Shown one piece after another: positions 8,326-16,811 of a DNA stretch of 64,000 bases. Below the pieces are notes generated by a model. It saw nothing but the letters and a program-made list of their open reading frames with translations, searched no databases and had not been told where the DNA came from. The position numbers were made by a program, and so were the translations under genes. The stretch's first letter is position 1. Each line of letters opens with the position of its first letter. The stretch lies in the NCBI GenBank assembly GCA_902623255.1, contig CACNSY010000001.1, positions 81,463-145,462 of the forward strand, read 5' to 3'. The stretch comes from an uncultured Alphaproteobacteria bacterium (lineage in GTDB: Bacteria > Pseudomonadota > Alphaproteobacteria > HIMB59 > GCA-002718135).

Positions 8326-9321
8326 TTAATTTTTTGATATTTTTGAAATATCTACTCTGTAATAATTTTCAGAATTAAATGCTAATTTGATCAGATAAGG
8401 TAATGTTGTTTTATAGAAATGAAATAACCCATAAAATGGCTTTGGTAGTTCATCCTTAATTTCTTTTCGAAGTTTTTTAAGATTATAAGAAGGAACCATT
8501 GGAAAAAGATGGTGCTCTAGGTGATACTCCATATGCCAATAATAAAAACTTAATATTGGATTTAAAATAATTGTGTGAGTACTTAATCGATGGTCATTAG
8601 TGTCAAATTTTGCTGCTAAGTGCTGAGTAACATTTACAGCAAAATGAATTGGTCTCCCGACATATGGAGGTAAAAAATAAAAAATCAGTAACCAGAGCGT
8701 TTGAAAATAAATCGAGGAAATAATAATTAATAACCAAATAAATATTAGAATTCTGGCATTCAAAATAATCTTGTTCCACTGATTTTTTGGAGCAGATATA
8801 ATATTACTTGGGGTCATTTTTCCAAAAGCAAGCTTAGTTACTGAAACAAAACTTGACTGATGAATATAAAACAAATCAGTTAAAGGAATAAACTTAAGAA
8901 AAAATTTAATTAAATCAGTTGGTCTTGAAACTTCAATTTCATGATCATACTCTCCTTCAGTTTGTAATGTGTTTGAGTGATGGAAAGTATGACTCCATCT
9001 AAAGCTTATGGGCTCTGTATGTAATTGAAAAAAAGAAATATAACAAAATACTTCATTGATCCATCGAGATTTAAATGCTGTCCGGTGAATTGTTTCATGT
9101 CCATTAGCTACAGCAAATGTATAAATTGTAGAATAAATAAAAAAAAATATTAGAAAAAACCATGTTCCCCAATAAATAAAAGAAAGGTAACCAAAAATAA
9201 ATAGAGATATAAAGTAAACTGCAAAATGAAAAAGTCCCGATATATCACTTCTTTTTGAAAGTTCTTTTAATTTGTTTTTATCAATTTTAGGCCTAAACCA
9301 GGTTGATGAATCTACGTGCAT
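8326..9321 (-). CDS. Membrane fatty-acid desaturase
   Basis: Di-iron membrane desaturase (331 aa). The three histidine boxes are clear: HETIH at 75-79, HTFHH at 111-115 and HLEHH at 267-271, with an extra conserved His in NVTQH at 234. Hydrophobic pairs near residues 30-70 and 185-220 are expected membrane hairpins. Such enzymes introduce a double bond into membrane-lipid acyl chains (some relatives hydroxylate or act on other lipids), so the exact substrate is open. The gene is a single-gene unit, tail-to-tail with pepC (stops read TAATTA) and head-to-head with the small protein at 9359. Confidence 0.85.
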   Translation of the reverse strand: MHVDSSTWFRPKIDKNKLKELSKRSDISGLFHFAVYFISLFIFGYLSFIYWGTWFFLIFFFIYSTIYTFAVANGHETIHRTAFKSRWINEVFCYISFFQLHTEPISFRWSHTFHHSNTLQTEGEYDHEIEVSRPTDLIKFFLKFIPLTDLFYIHQSSFVSVTKLAFGKMTPSNIISAPKNQWNKIILNARILIFIWLLIIISSIYFQTLWLLIFYFLPPYVGRPIHFAVNVTQHLAAKFDTNDHRLSTHTIILNPILSFYYWHMEYHLEHHLFPMVPSYNLKKLRKEIKDELPKPFYGLFHFYKTTLPYLIKLAFNSENYYRVDISKISKN

Positions 9322-9358
9322 ACTAATTAATTATATTTTAATATTAATATTTTTAAAT

Positions 9359-9583
9359 ATGAATAAAGAAAACTCAAGTAAACTTTGGAAGTTAATCCAA
9401 GAAACAGGAGATTTTTTTAGAGGCAAATTACCAGATCATCCAAATCATCCTAAGGGCAGAAATCCCTATGCTCATGTTGCTCTAGAAGTAAAAAATCATT
9501 TTGGGATGACATATAAAGATATACCTGATGAAAAATATGAAGAAGTAATAGCATTTCTTAAGAATTTAAAACTTAAAACTTAA
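9359..9583 (+). CDS. Small conserved-looking protein of unknown function (74 aa)
   Basis: I do not recognise a named family. From the ATG at 9359 it encodes 74 residues, beginning MNKENSSKLWKLIQETGDFF. It is soluble and mixed-charge, with a His/Pro-rich middle (GKLPDHPNHPKGRNPYAHVA) and a C-terminal FGMTYKDIPDEKYEEVIAFL. That last pattern resembles the short C-terminal ORF6C-like segment of some phage antirepressors (FG-x-x-SYKDIP-x-x-x-xEEA-x-x-FI), only a suggestion. The frame is open further upstream but would run into the divergent desaturase start. It stands alone between the desaturase and the FkbM gene. Confidence 0.7.
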   Translation: MNKENSSKLWKLIQETGDFFRGKLPDHPNHPKGRNPYAHVALEVKNHFGMTYKDIPDEKYEEVIAFLKNLKLKT

Positions 9584-9629
9584 TTATTTAAGTATACATA
9601 AACCATTACTAAAGATATTGTTTTTTTAG

Positions 9630-10430
9630 ATGTCTCAAGAAGCTATAAATTTTAAAAAAAATAACTCAAATTTAGACTTTAAGAAAATGAGTTTAAACGA
9701 ATTGAATAGACTACCTCATCATACAGGTATCTTAGATTTTAAAATCAGTAAGGCATCTTTTAAGATATTAAATATTTTAAATGACGATTCTTCAGCAGTT
9801 AAGTTTTTTTGGAAAGATACGCATGACACAACTAGCTTAGATTTATGGTATGATATATCTAAAGACCAGGGGTTATACATTGACGTTGGAGCTCACACTG
9901 GACTCTATACTTTAACATCATTAATTTCAAACCCATCCAATAGAGTCATATCAATTGAACCTCTGTATGTTAATCTTTCAAGACTATTAACAAATTTAAG
10001 ATTGAATAACCTCCATAGGCAAGTTAGCCCTCATTTATTAGCAGCATCTAATTTCAATGGTATGTCTAAATTTAAAAATATTGAAGAAAACTCATATTTA
10101 TCAAAGGGTGGAAAAATTGATAAGGATGGAATACTTACTCAAACAATTAAGCTTGACTCACTTAAGATACCTAATCATATGAAGGTTAAAGGTATTAAAA
10201 TAGATGCAGAGGGAGAAGATTTTAAAATTTTAGAAGGTAGTAGAAATATAATATCTAATCATAAACCAAAAGTAATTATTGAAGTTAGAAATGAGAATAA
10301 AAATTTTATCGAAAATTATTTTAAAGAATATGACTATAAATTATTTTCAATTAATGAGAAGAAATCACCTTTAGATCTTAATAAAACTAATATTGAAAAT
10401 ATAATAAATATTTATGCAGAAAAAAAATAA
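9630..10430 (+). CDS. FkbM family methyltransferase
   Basis: SAM-dependent O-methyltransferase of the FkbM family (266 aa). The AdoMet-binding loop YIDVGAHTGLYTLTS is at residues 83-97, followed by the acidic VISIEP motif, and the family tail motif GIKIDAEGEDFKILEG precedes KPKVIIEVRNE. FkbM proteins methylate sugars, lipids or secondary metabolites; the target cannot be told from sequence. No glycosyltransferases or polysaccharide genes are nearby, so it appears isolated. It is convergent with the MFS transporter, with only 32 bases between the stops. Confidence 0.85.
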   Translation: MSQEAINFKKNNSNLDFKKMSLNELNRLPHHTGILDFKISKASFKILNILNDDSSAVKFFWKDTHDTTSLDLWYDISKDQGLYIDVGAHTGLYTLTSLISNPSNRVISIEPLYVNLSRLLTNLRLNNLHRQVSPHLLAASNFNGMSKFKNIEENSYLSKGGKIDKDGILTQTIKLDSLKIPNHMKVKGIKIDAEGEDFKILEGSRNIISNHKPKVIIEVRNENKNFIENYFKEYDYKLFSINEKKSPLDLNKTNIENIINIYAEKK

Positions 10431-10462
10431 GTTTGCCTTTAAATTACTTCTTTAATTGATAA

Positions 10463-11641
10463 TTAATTAGTAATTAAATTATCTTTTGATCTTAGTGGTA
10501 AAAATAAAATTAATATTGACACCAAAGCCATCATTATTGCATTAATCAAAAACAAATAAGTAAACTCTAAAGTTATTGAGTATATTTCTGAAATTAAGAA
10601 TACCGCAATGGGTCCTGAGCCAAATGCTAAAATAAATTTGATTCCGTATACTACACCATGATACTTTTGAGGTGTGAATCTTCCAAGAAGAAGATTTTCT
10701 GTAGGAAGGATACTTGCATTAAATACAGCAGCCAGAACACATAACACTACTAAAGAATAGCCAGATATGTAAGCTATACCAAGATAACATGGAAATTGAA
10801 AGAATATTCCAATTAAATAAATAGCTTTTAAATTAAATCGATCAGCGAGTAAACCACCAACAAATGTAGTAGCACCAGAAATAAAATAGATGACTGCTAT
10901 CATAAATCCAATTTGAATTGAGTTTGTATTACCAATTCTTATCTCAAAAACTTTAGGTAAGGATGTTTGTGTATTGTGAAACGATAATCCAAGGGCAAAC
11001 ATTGATAATAGCATTATTAATGCAATTAATATCATTTCATTACGCGATTGATCTTGCTGATCATTTTTAATAAAAAAATTTTTGTAAGATATTTTATCAA
11101 CTAAAATTAAGTAGATAAGAATAAATCCAATAATAATAGATATTAAACCAGGTAAAATAAAAGCTAGTTGCCAATTAAGTAATTCTGTCAAAGTCCCGGC
11201 AACAAAAGCTCCAGATCCTATCCCTACCCCACCAAAAATACCATTTACACCAAGTGCTCTTCCTTGTTTGTTTGCTGCATGAATCACCCATGGAATGCCT
11301 ACAGGATGATATATGGAACAGAAAAGTCCAAGAAGGGATAATGAAAAAAATAAAAAAGAAACTGAAGTGCTCAAGCCACATAAAATCGAGGATAATCCCA
11401 TTCCAATAAACATAATTGTCATTGTTCCTGAACGAGACCATTTATCACTTAACCAGCCAAAAGGAATTGCCCCTAAACCTATCAGTAGAGCTCCTAGAGA
11501 CCATAATCTAATTAATTCATCATAAGAAATATTCCATTCTTTTTCTATAGTTAGAACGATCACAAAATAAAATGCTGCGAACATATGCATTAGCGCATGG
11601 CCTATAGAAGAAAATAGTAGTGTATAAAAAGTATTATTCAA
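10463..11641 (-). CDS. Major facilitator superfamily transporter
   Basis: A 392-aa, about 12-helix MFS permease. Loop 2-3 has the MFS signature in the form FGWLSDKWSRSGTM, and its mirror in the second half reads GGLLADRFNLKAIY. The overall layout (SSIGHALMHMFAAFYF at the N-terminus) is like the FSR (fosmidomycin-resistance) branch, so efflux of a small molecule is likely, but the substrate is unknown. The start is a TTG that overlaps the msrB stop by 8 bases. It is the last gene of a long minus-strand run that begins at ntrY. Confidence 0.8.
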   Translation of the reverse strand: MNNTFYTLLFSSIGHALMHMFAAFYFVIVLTIEKEWNISYDELIRLWSLGALLIGLGAIPFGWLSDKWSRSGTMTIMFIGMGLSSILCGLSTSVSFLFFSLSLLGLFCSIYHPVGIPWVIHAANKQGRALGVNGIFGGVGIGSGAFVAGTLTELLNWQLAFILPGLISIIIGFILIYLILVDKISYKNFFIKNDQQDQSRNEMILIALIMLLSMFALGLSFHNTQTSLPKVFEIRIGNTNSIQIGFMIAVIYFISGATTFVGGLLADRFNLKAIYLIGIFFQFPCYLGIAYISGYSLVVLCVLAAVFNASILPTENLLLGRFTPQKYHGVVYGIKFILAFGSGPIAVFLISEIYSITLEFTYLFLINAIMMALVSILILFLPLRSKDNLITN

Positions 11642-12029
11642 ACTCTTCGTAATTAATAGAAAGAGAATTTACACAGTATCTTTTACCCGTAGGCTCAGGC
11701 CCATCATCAAAGACATGGCCTAAATGTGCATCGCATTTGGCACACATAATTTCGATACGCACCATTCCATGTGATCTATCAGTCTCTGTTTTGATAGCTT
11801 CAGGTGATATTTGTTCAAAAAAACTTGGCCATCCGCAATAAGAATCATATTTTGTTGAGCTATTAAATAATTCATTACCACAACATTTACATTTAAAAAT
11901 ACCACCATTAATAATTTCAAAATTTTTACCAGAGAATGGAGGTTCTGTTCCCTTTTGCCTTGTTACATAATACTCATCTTCTGTTAGAAGAGATTTCCAT
12001 TCCTGATCAGTTTTGATTATTTTGTTCAT
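11634..12029 (-). CDS. msrB: Peptide-methionine (R)-S-oxide reductase MsrB
   Basis: Repairs R-methionine sulfoxide in oxidised proteins, using thioredoxin. The 131-aa single-domain protein has both structural zinc pairs, Cys47/Cys50 (CKCC) and Cys96/Cys99 (CAKC), and the catalytic Cys119 in GKRYCVNSLS. The motifs YDSYCGWPSFF and DAHLGHVFDDGP are also intact. No export signal is seen, so it acts in the cytosol. It overlaps the upstream EamA transporter gene by 23 bases and the downstream MFS gene by 8. Confidence 0.96.
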   Translation of the reverse strand: MNKIIKTDQEWKSLLTEDEYYVTRQKGTEPPFSGKNFEIINGGIFKCKCCGNELFNSSTKYDSYCGWPSFFEQISPEAIKTETDRSHGMVRIEIMCAKCDAHLGHVFDDGPEPTGKRYCVNSLSINYEEFE

Positions 12030-12921
12030 TTTTAAATCTTATATTAGATAATATAATTCCTGTAATTATAAAAAAAACACCTACAATATGAAACATTGCA
12101 AAACTTTCATTTAAAAAAGTTATTGCCCAAATTGCAGCAAAGACAGGTATGAAGTGTAAAAATAAACCAGCTCTGTTTGGTCCTATCAAATATACACCTT
12201 TATTCCAAGCAAAATAAGCAGCAATACTTGCAAAAATAGCAACATAAATAATAATGAAAAAATCATTGGATGATGAAAGTAAAAAGGTACCATTAAAAGA
12301 TTCAAAAAGATAAAATGGAATAATAAAAAATAAACCAATAATAATCATTACTTCTAAGCTTGCTAATTGAGGGATAGATGTATCCATTTTTTTTAACAGC
12401 ACGGAATATAAGCACCAAGATATTACAGCAGCAAACATCCATATATCTCCAATAGTAAAATTTAAAGTATATAAATTGTTTAAATTTCCTTTTAAAATTA
12501 TTGCTAAAGCACCTAATAAAGATAAAATTATACCAATTAATTGCAGTTTTGAGATTTTAGTTCGAAACATTAGCCAAGAAAAACCAATCATAATTACTGG
12601 TGCAGTAGATGCCATTATAGTAGAATTTAAAACTAAAGTAGTTTGTAATGAAATGTATGTAAATGAGTTAAATATTGTAACGCTTAAAATACTTAATGTA
12701 GTCATTAGTAAAAAGTTTTCTTTGTAATAAATTAAATTTTCCAAAATACTTTTATATGTGAAAGGTAGTAGTAAAAGCAAAGCTAAAGACCATCTAAAAA
12801 AACTTAATTTAAATGGTGAAAGATCAGTTATGTGAGCAACTTTTCCAAAAAAAAAATTTCCTGACCAAAATAAAGAGGAGGCTGTTAACAATATGATTGC
12901 TAACATTAAGTTTCTTGACAT
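12007..12921 (-). CDS. EamA/DMT-superfamily transporter
   Basis: A 304-aa membrane protein with ten predicted hydrophobic segments arranged as two EamA repeats; the first starts at SLFWSGNFFFGKVAH and the second around GDIWMFAAVISWCLYSVLLKKM. Members move amino acids, nucleobases or other small metabolites, usually outward; no substrate can be assigned. The end overlaps msrB by 23 bases, and the start directly follows the stop of the beta-hydroxyacid dehydrogenase gene, so it belongs to the same transcription unit. Confidence 0.85.
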   Translation of the reverse strand: MSRNLMLAIILLTASSLFWSGNFFFGKVAHITDLSPFKLSFFRWSLALLLLLPFTYKSILENLIYYKENFLLMTTLSILSVTIFNSFTYISLQTTLVLNSTIMASTAPVIMIGFSWLMFRTKISKLQLIGIILSLLGALAIILKGNLNNLYTLNFTIGDIWMFAAVISWCLYSVLLKKMDTSIPQLASLEVMIIIGLFFIIPFYLFESFNGTFLLSSSNDFFIIIYVAIFASIAAYFAWNKGVYLIGPNRAGLFLHFIPVFAAIWAITFLNESFAMFHIVGVFFIITGIILSNIRFKNEQNNQN

Positions 12922-13794
12922 TTATTTATCTAAAAGTGTCATGAGGGATGATGTATCAAACCTATTGCCACCGTTTTTTTGAACTTCTTCATAATATTTA
13001 TCAACTATTTTTGTAACAGGAAGAATTGCACCATTTTTGTCTGCTTCATTAAAACAAATTGATAAATCTTTACGCATCCAATCAACTGCAAAGCCATAAT
13101 CAAATTTACCATCAAGCATAGTTCTATATCTATTTTCCATTTGCCACGATTGAGCTGCTCCCTTTGATATAACGCTAAGAACCTTTTCCATATCCACATT
13201 CGATTTTTTTCCAAAAGCCATTGCTTCAGATAAACCTTGCACTAATCCGGCAATACAAATTTGATTTATCATTTTAGCTATTTGACCTGATCCAGATGGA
13301 CCAATAAGTTCAATGGCTTTGCCATAAGATGTGAGAACTGGCTTAACAGTATTATAATCTTTTTCATCACCACCAATCATAATAGAAAGAACACCATTTT
13401 CTGCTCCAGCCTGACCGCCAGATACAGGAGCGTCAAGAAAACTCAATTTTTTATCTTTAAGTTTTTGATAATAATTTCTTGCTATCTCTGCAGAGGCTGT
13501 TGTGTGATCAACAATAATTGATCCCTCAGCTATATATGAAAGAATTCCACCTTCACCTTCCATTACTTCAATAATATCTTCATCACGTCCAACACACATA
13601 AAAACAATTTCAGAATTTTGAGAAGCTTCGCCAGGAGTTTTAGCCATGCTTCCTTTGTACTTTTCTACCCATTTTTCTGCTTTAGCTGTTGTTCTATTAT
13701 AAACAGTTACATTATAACCATTGTTTTGAAGATGACCTGCCATTGGGTAACCCATGACTCCTAAGCCAATAAAAGAAACATTTTTAAAACTCAT
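12922..13794 (-). CDS. 3-hydroxyisobutyrate / tartronate-semialdehyde reductase-type dehydrogenase
   Basis: NAD(P)-dependent beta-hydroxyacid dehydrogenase (290 aa). The Rossmann loop is FIGLGVMGYPMAGHL (residues 8-22), the substrate loop DAPVSGGQAGAENG is at 121-134, and the catalytic lysine is Lys174 in GQIAKMINQICIAG. The TVYNRT segment after the second strand (Arg34) favours NADP. Family members include MmsB, GarR and GlxR; sequence alone does not separate these substrates, though the GlxR/GarR-like cluster is plausible. It abuts the EamA gene downstream and meets the phosphatase gene upstream with a one-base overlap. Confidence 0.87.
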   Translation of the reverse strand: MSFKNVSFIGLGVMGYPMAGHLQNNGYNVTVYNRTTAKAEKWVEKYKGSMAKTPGEASQNSEIVFMCVGRDEDIIEVMEGEGGILSYIAEGSIIVDHTTASAEIARNYYQKLKDKKLSFLDAPVSGGQAGAENGVLSIMIGGDEKDYNTVKPVLTSYGKAIELIGPSGSGQIAKMINQICIAGLVQGLSEAMAFGKKSNVDMEKVLSVISKGAAQSWQMENRYRTMLDGKFDYGFAVDWMRKDLSICFNEADKNGAILPVTKIVDKYYEEVQKNGGNRFDTSSLMTLLDK

Positions 13795-14597
13795 TAATAT
13801 TCTCCTATTTGTTCTAAAATTTTAAAATTCAAATCTTCTGAATTACTAACAATTAAATTCTTATTCTTTTTTGTAAAGTCATATTTATTTTTATCAAAAT
13901 CTATATCAGAACCTCCTGCTTCTCTGACAAAAAGAATACCGGGAATATGATCCCAGGGAGATAATTTTGATAAAATAGCAAAATTTCTAATGCCAATACC
14001 TATATCTATATATTCAAAACCAATGCATCTATATGAGTTAACTTCTTTAAATGTGTTTTTAAATATTTTTAACTTATCTTTAAATCCTGGTTCCCAATAC
14101 TTTGTACTTATCGATCCTATAGTTTCTTCAATTATATTTACCTTTTGTGTAATAATTTTATTATTATTGATATACGCACCTTCATTTATAATAGCAGAAC
14201 ACATAATTTTATCTAATGGTTTATAAATCCAAGAACGTAAAATTTTTTCTTTAAATGTTAAGGCTATCATAATTGCAAATTTATCTCTACCATTAGCAAA
14301 ATTTGTTGTTCCATCTATTGGGTCAACAGTCCAACAATATGCATCTTCATTATAAAAATTTAATATATTTTCATTTCTAGAATATTCTTCTTCACCTATA
14401 AAATTTGAATTAGGTAAAATTTTTAACAAATTTTTTTTTATTTCTTTTTCTGCTTCTATATCAGCGGCAGTTACTAAATCAGATCCATTTTTATAATTAA
14501 TGTCATCGTCTGATAAATTTTTAAATTTTGGCAAGATAATATTTTGACTTACGTTAAAACAAATGTCCTCTATGTCCTCTTGCTTTATATTATCCAT
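13794..14597 (-). CDS. Inositol-monophosphatase-family phosphatase
   Basis: Mg2+-dependent, Li+-sensitive-type sugar phosphatase (267 aa). Metal ligands are visible: GEEEYS at 68-73 (Glu69/Glu70), DPIDGTTNF at 92-100 and the C-terminal Asp216 in SPWDHIPGILFVREAGG. The family includes inositol-1-phosphatase, fructose-1,6-bisphosphatase-like, CysQ and HisN (histidinol-phosphatase) enzymes. The WDHIPG variant is common in uncharacterised alphaproteobacterial homologues, and I cannot choose a substrate. It overlaps the aminotransferase gene by 8 bases. Confidence 0.88.
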   Translation of the reverse strand: MDNIKQEDIEDICFNVSQNIILPKFKNLSDDDINYKNGSDLVTAADIEAEKEIKKNLLKILPNSNFIGEEEYSRNENILNFYNEDAYCWTVDPIDGTTNFANGRDKFAIMIALTFKEKILRSWIYKPLDKIMCSAIINEGAYINNNKIITQKVNIIEETIGSISTKYWEPGFKDKLKIFKNTFKEVNSYRCIGFEYIDIGIGIRNFAILSKLSPWDHIPGILFVREAGGSDIDFDKNKYDFTKKNKNLIVSNSEDLNFKILEQIGEY

Positions 14598-15435
14598 TTA
14601 TACATGCTTCATTATACATTTCTGCTAGTTTCAATGTGATATTACCAATTTTACCATTATTAATTTTTTTATTATCAATTTTTAAAATAGGAGTAATGAA
14701 ACTTCCAGAGCTTGTTAAGAATACTTCATCGGCATTAATTAATTGCTTTTGGGTAAATTGTTTTTCTATTAGTTTAAGTTTTGTTTTTTTTATAATTTTT
14801 AAAAGAGATGTTCTAGTTACTCCTTTTAAAATATCGGAGTTAGCTGGATGAGTTATTAAATTATTTCTTTTTATAATCCAAATATTAGAAGATGTACCCT
14901 CAGTTACTTTTCCATTTTGTATTAAAATTGCCTCATAAGCATTTTTCTTTTTGGCCATATTTGCTGCTATAATATTTGGAAGTAAATTTACTGTTTTAAT
15001 ATCACGTCTTTTCCATCGAAGATCTTGGTATGTAATTGTATTTACCCCTACAAATTTTTTTCCAGGTAAATTAAAACTTTTATTTCTTGTGTATACTATC
15101 AAAGTTGGGGTTAAATTTTTTTGATATTTGTGTTCTCTAAATTGAATACCTCTTGTAATTTGTAAATATATTATACCATTCCTTGTTTTATTTTTCTTTA
15201 TTAGATTGATAAAAATATTATTTAGATTTTTTTTATTGATTGCAAATTTAATTTCTAATTCACGAAGAGAGTATTTTAATCTCTTAAGATGAAAATCTAA
15301 ATCAATTAAATTTTTATTTAAAACTGCGATAACTTCATAAACACTATCTGCAAATTGTAACCCTCTATCCTCTACATGAATTTTTGCTGATTTAAAATTT
15401 ACAAATTTGTTATTTATATAAGCAAAATTTGGCAT
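14590..15435 (-). CDS. dat: Class IV PLP aminotransferase, probable D-amino-acid transaminase
   Basis: Fold-type IV aminotransferase (281 aa). The PLP lysine is Lys147 in RRDIKTVNLLPNI, and the EGTSSNIWII phosphate-binding loop and VYEVIAV N-terminal motif fit D-alanine transaminase or a branched-chain enzyme. Position supports Dat: in many alphaproteobacteria a D-amino-acid transaminase gene follows ntrY-ntrX-trkA, as here. It would supply D-Glu/D-Ala for peptidoglycan or recycle D-amino acids. It lies 4 bases after trkA. The usual next genes, hfq and hflX, are absent and the phosphatase gene takes their place. Confidence 0.85.
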   Translation of the reverse strand: MPNFAYINNKFVNFKSAKIHVEDRGLQFADSVYEVIAVLNKNLIDLDFHLKRLKYSLRELEIKFAINKKNLNNIFINLIKKNKTRNGIIYLQITRGIQFREHKYQKNLTPTLIVYTRNKSFNLPGKKFVGVNTITYQDLRWKRRDIKTVNLLPNIIAANMAKKKNAYEAILIQNGKVTEGTSSNIWIIKRNNLITHPANSDILKGVTRTSLLKIIKKTKLKLIEKQFTQKQLINADEVFLTSSGSFITPILKIDNKKINNGKIGNITLKLAEMYNEACING

Positions 15436-15439
15436 TTAA

Positions 15440-16804
15440 TTAAGCTTTTGATAAAAGTTTTTCTAGTTTTTTTATGCAGTTTGTTTCAGCAAAAAAAACA
15501 ACATCATCATTTTCTTTAAATACAGTTTGACTATTAGGAATTATAATTTTTTTATCTCTTACAATGGAGCCGATACGTATACCTTTTGGTAATTCTAATT
15601 CTTTAAGATTTTTATTACAGAGAAATGACTCTGATTGAATATCAGCCTCAATTACTTCCCCAAAACCTTCCCCTATTGAGTAATCGTTTCGTATTTTTAC
15701 ACCTCTTACCTTTTCTAAAATTTTAGAAATTGTTATTATTTTTGGATCTATGGTCATATCAACACCTATATTAGATAACAAAGATGAATAATTACTGTTA
15801 TTAATCAAAGTTATTGATGTGTTGGCCCCTGCTCTTTTAGCTAATAAAGATGAAAGTATATTAACTTCATCGTCTTCCGTAATTGATATACAGTAACCTG
15901 AATCTGATATGTTTACCTCTTCAAGTATTTGATTGTCTAAACCATCTCCACATGTCACTGTGATATTTTCTAAATTTGATGCAAGAAATTCTGCCCGTTC
16001 TTTATTAGCCTCAATAAGTTCAGTTTTTATATATGTGTCAGAACTTTCAATTAGCTGAGCAAGTGAAAATCCTATATTTCCACCACCTATAATTACAGCT
16101 TTTTTTGCCTGCAATTCTTGATGGCCAAATTCAGATAACACATCTGTTAAATTATCAGTTTCCACAACTAGAAAAATTGTGTCTTTTTTTTCAATTTTAG
16201 TTGAAGAATTTACTGTAAATTTTTGATCTCCTCTAAATATAAACATTATGTTAGCCAGATAGTCTGGAAATTTTTCTGATAATTCTCTCACAGACAGGCC
16301 TGAATATAAAAAATTATCTTCACATTTTAGACCAATTAATTTTAATTTTTTATCTGATAATTCAACCATATCTATTGTGCCAGGAGAAATTAATCTTCTA
16401 AATATACCTTTAGCAACTTCTTGTTCGGGAGAAATAATTGCATCTATTGGGAAATTTTCATCATTATATAAATTTTTCCAATCATTTTTTAAATAATCTT
16501 GTTGTCTTATTCTTGCAATTTTCTTTTTTATTTTAAATAAAGAGTGGCCAATTTGGCAAGTAACCATATTAGTTTCATCACTCTTAGTAACTGCAATTAG
16601 TATTTCACAGTCATTTGCACCGGCACTCTCTAAAACTGATGGCATACTAGGAATACCATTTATTGTTTTGACATCCAAATTTTCAGATACCTTATTTAAT
16701 CTATTTTCATCTTCATCAATAACTGTAACTTCAAAGTTTTCGCGTGATAGTTTATCAGCTATGCTATATCCAACATCTCCTGCACCACAAATAATTGTTT
16801 TCAT
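15440..16804 (-). CDS. trkA: Trk potassium-uptake regulatory protein TrkA
   Basis: Peripheral NAD-binding subunit of the Trk K+ uptake channel (454 aa, normal). There are two RCK units, each with a Rossmann loop: ICGAGDVGYSIADKL at the N-terminus and IIGGGNIGFSLAQLI near residue 235, each followed by a TrkA-C domain. No TrkH/G channel gene is in the window, so its partner must be elsewhere. It sits directly between ntrX (7 bases upstream) and dat (4 bases downstream), an order conserved in alphaproteobacteria. Confidence 0.94.
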   Translation of the reverse strand: MKTIICGAGDVGYSIADKLSRENFEVTVIDEDENRLNKVSENLDVKTINGIPSMPSVLESAGANDCEILIAVTKSDETNMVTCQIGHSLFKIKKKIARIRQQDYLKNDWKNLYNDENFPIDAIISPEQEVAKGIFRRLISPGTIDMVELSDKKLKLIGLKCEDNFLYSGLSVRELSEKFPDYLANIMFIFRGDQKFTVNSSTKIEKKDTIFLVVETDNLTDVLSEFGHQELQAKKAVIIGGGNIGFSLAQLIESSDTYIKTELIEANKERAEFLASNLENITVTCGDGLDNQILEEVNISDSGYCISITEDDEVNILSSLLAKRAGANTSITLINNSNYSSLLSNIGVDMTIDPKIITISKILEKVRGVKIRNDYSIGEGFGEVIEADIQSESFLCNKNLKELELPKGIRIGSIVRDKKIIIPNSQTVFKENDDVVFFAETNCIKKLEKLLSKA

Positions 16805-16811
16805 TGATTAG

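Noticed and set aside
10431..10462. AT-rich inverted repeat between the FkbM and MFS stops
   Set aside because: Too A/T-rich and short to call a bidirectional terminator.
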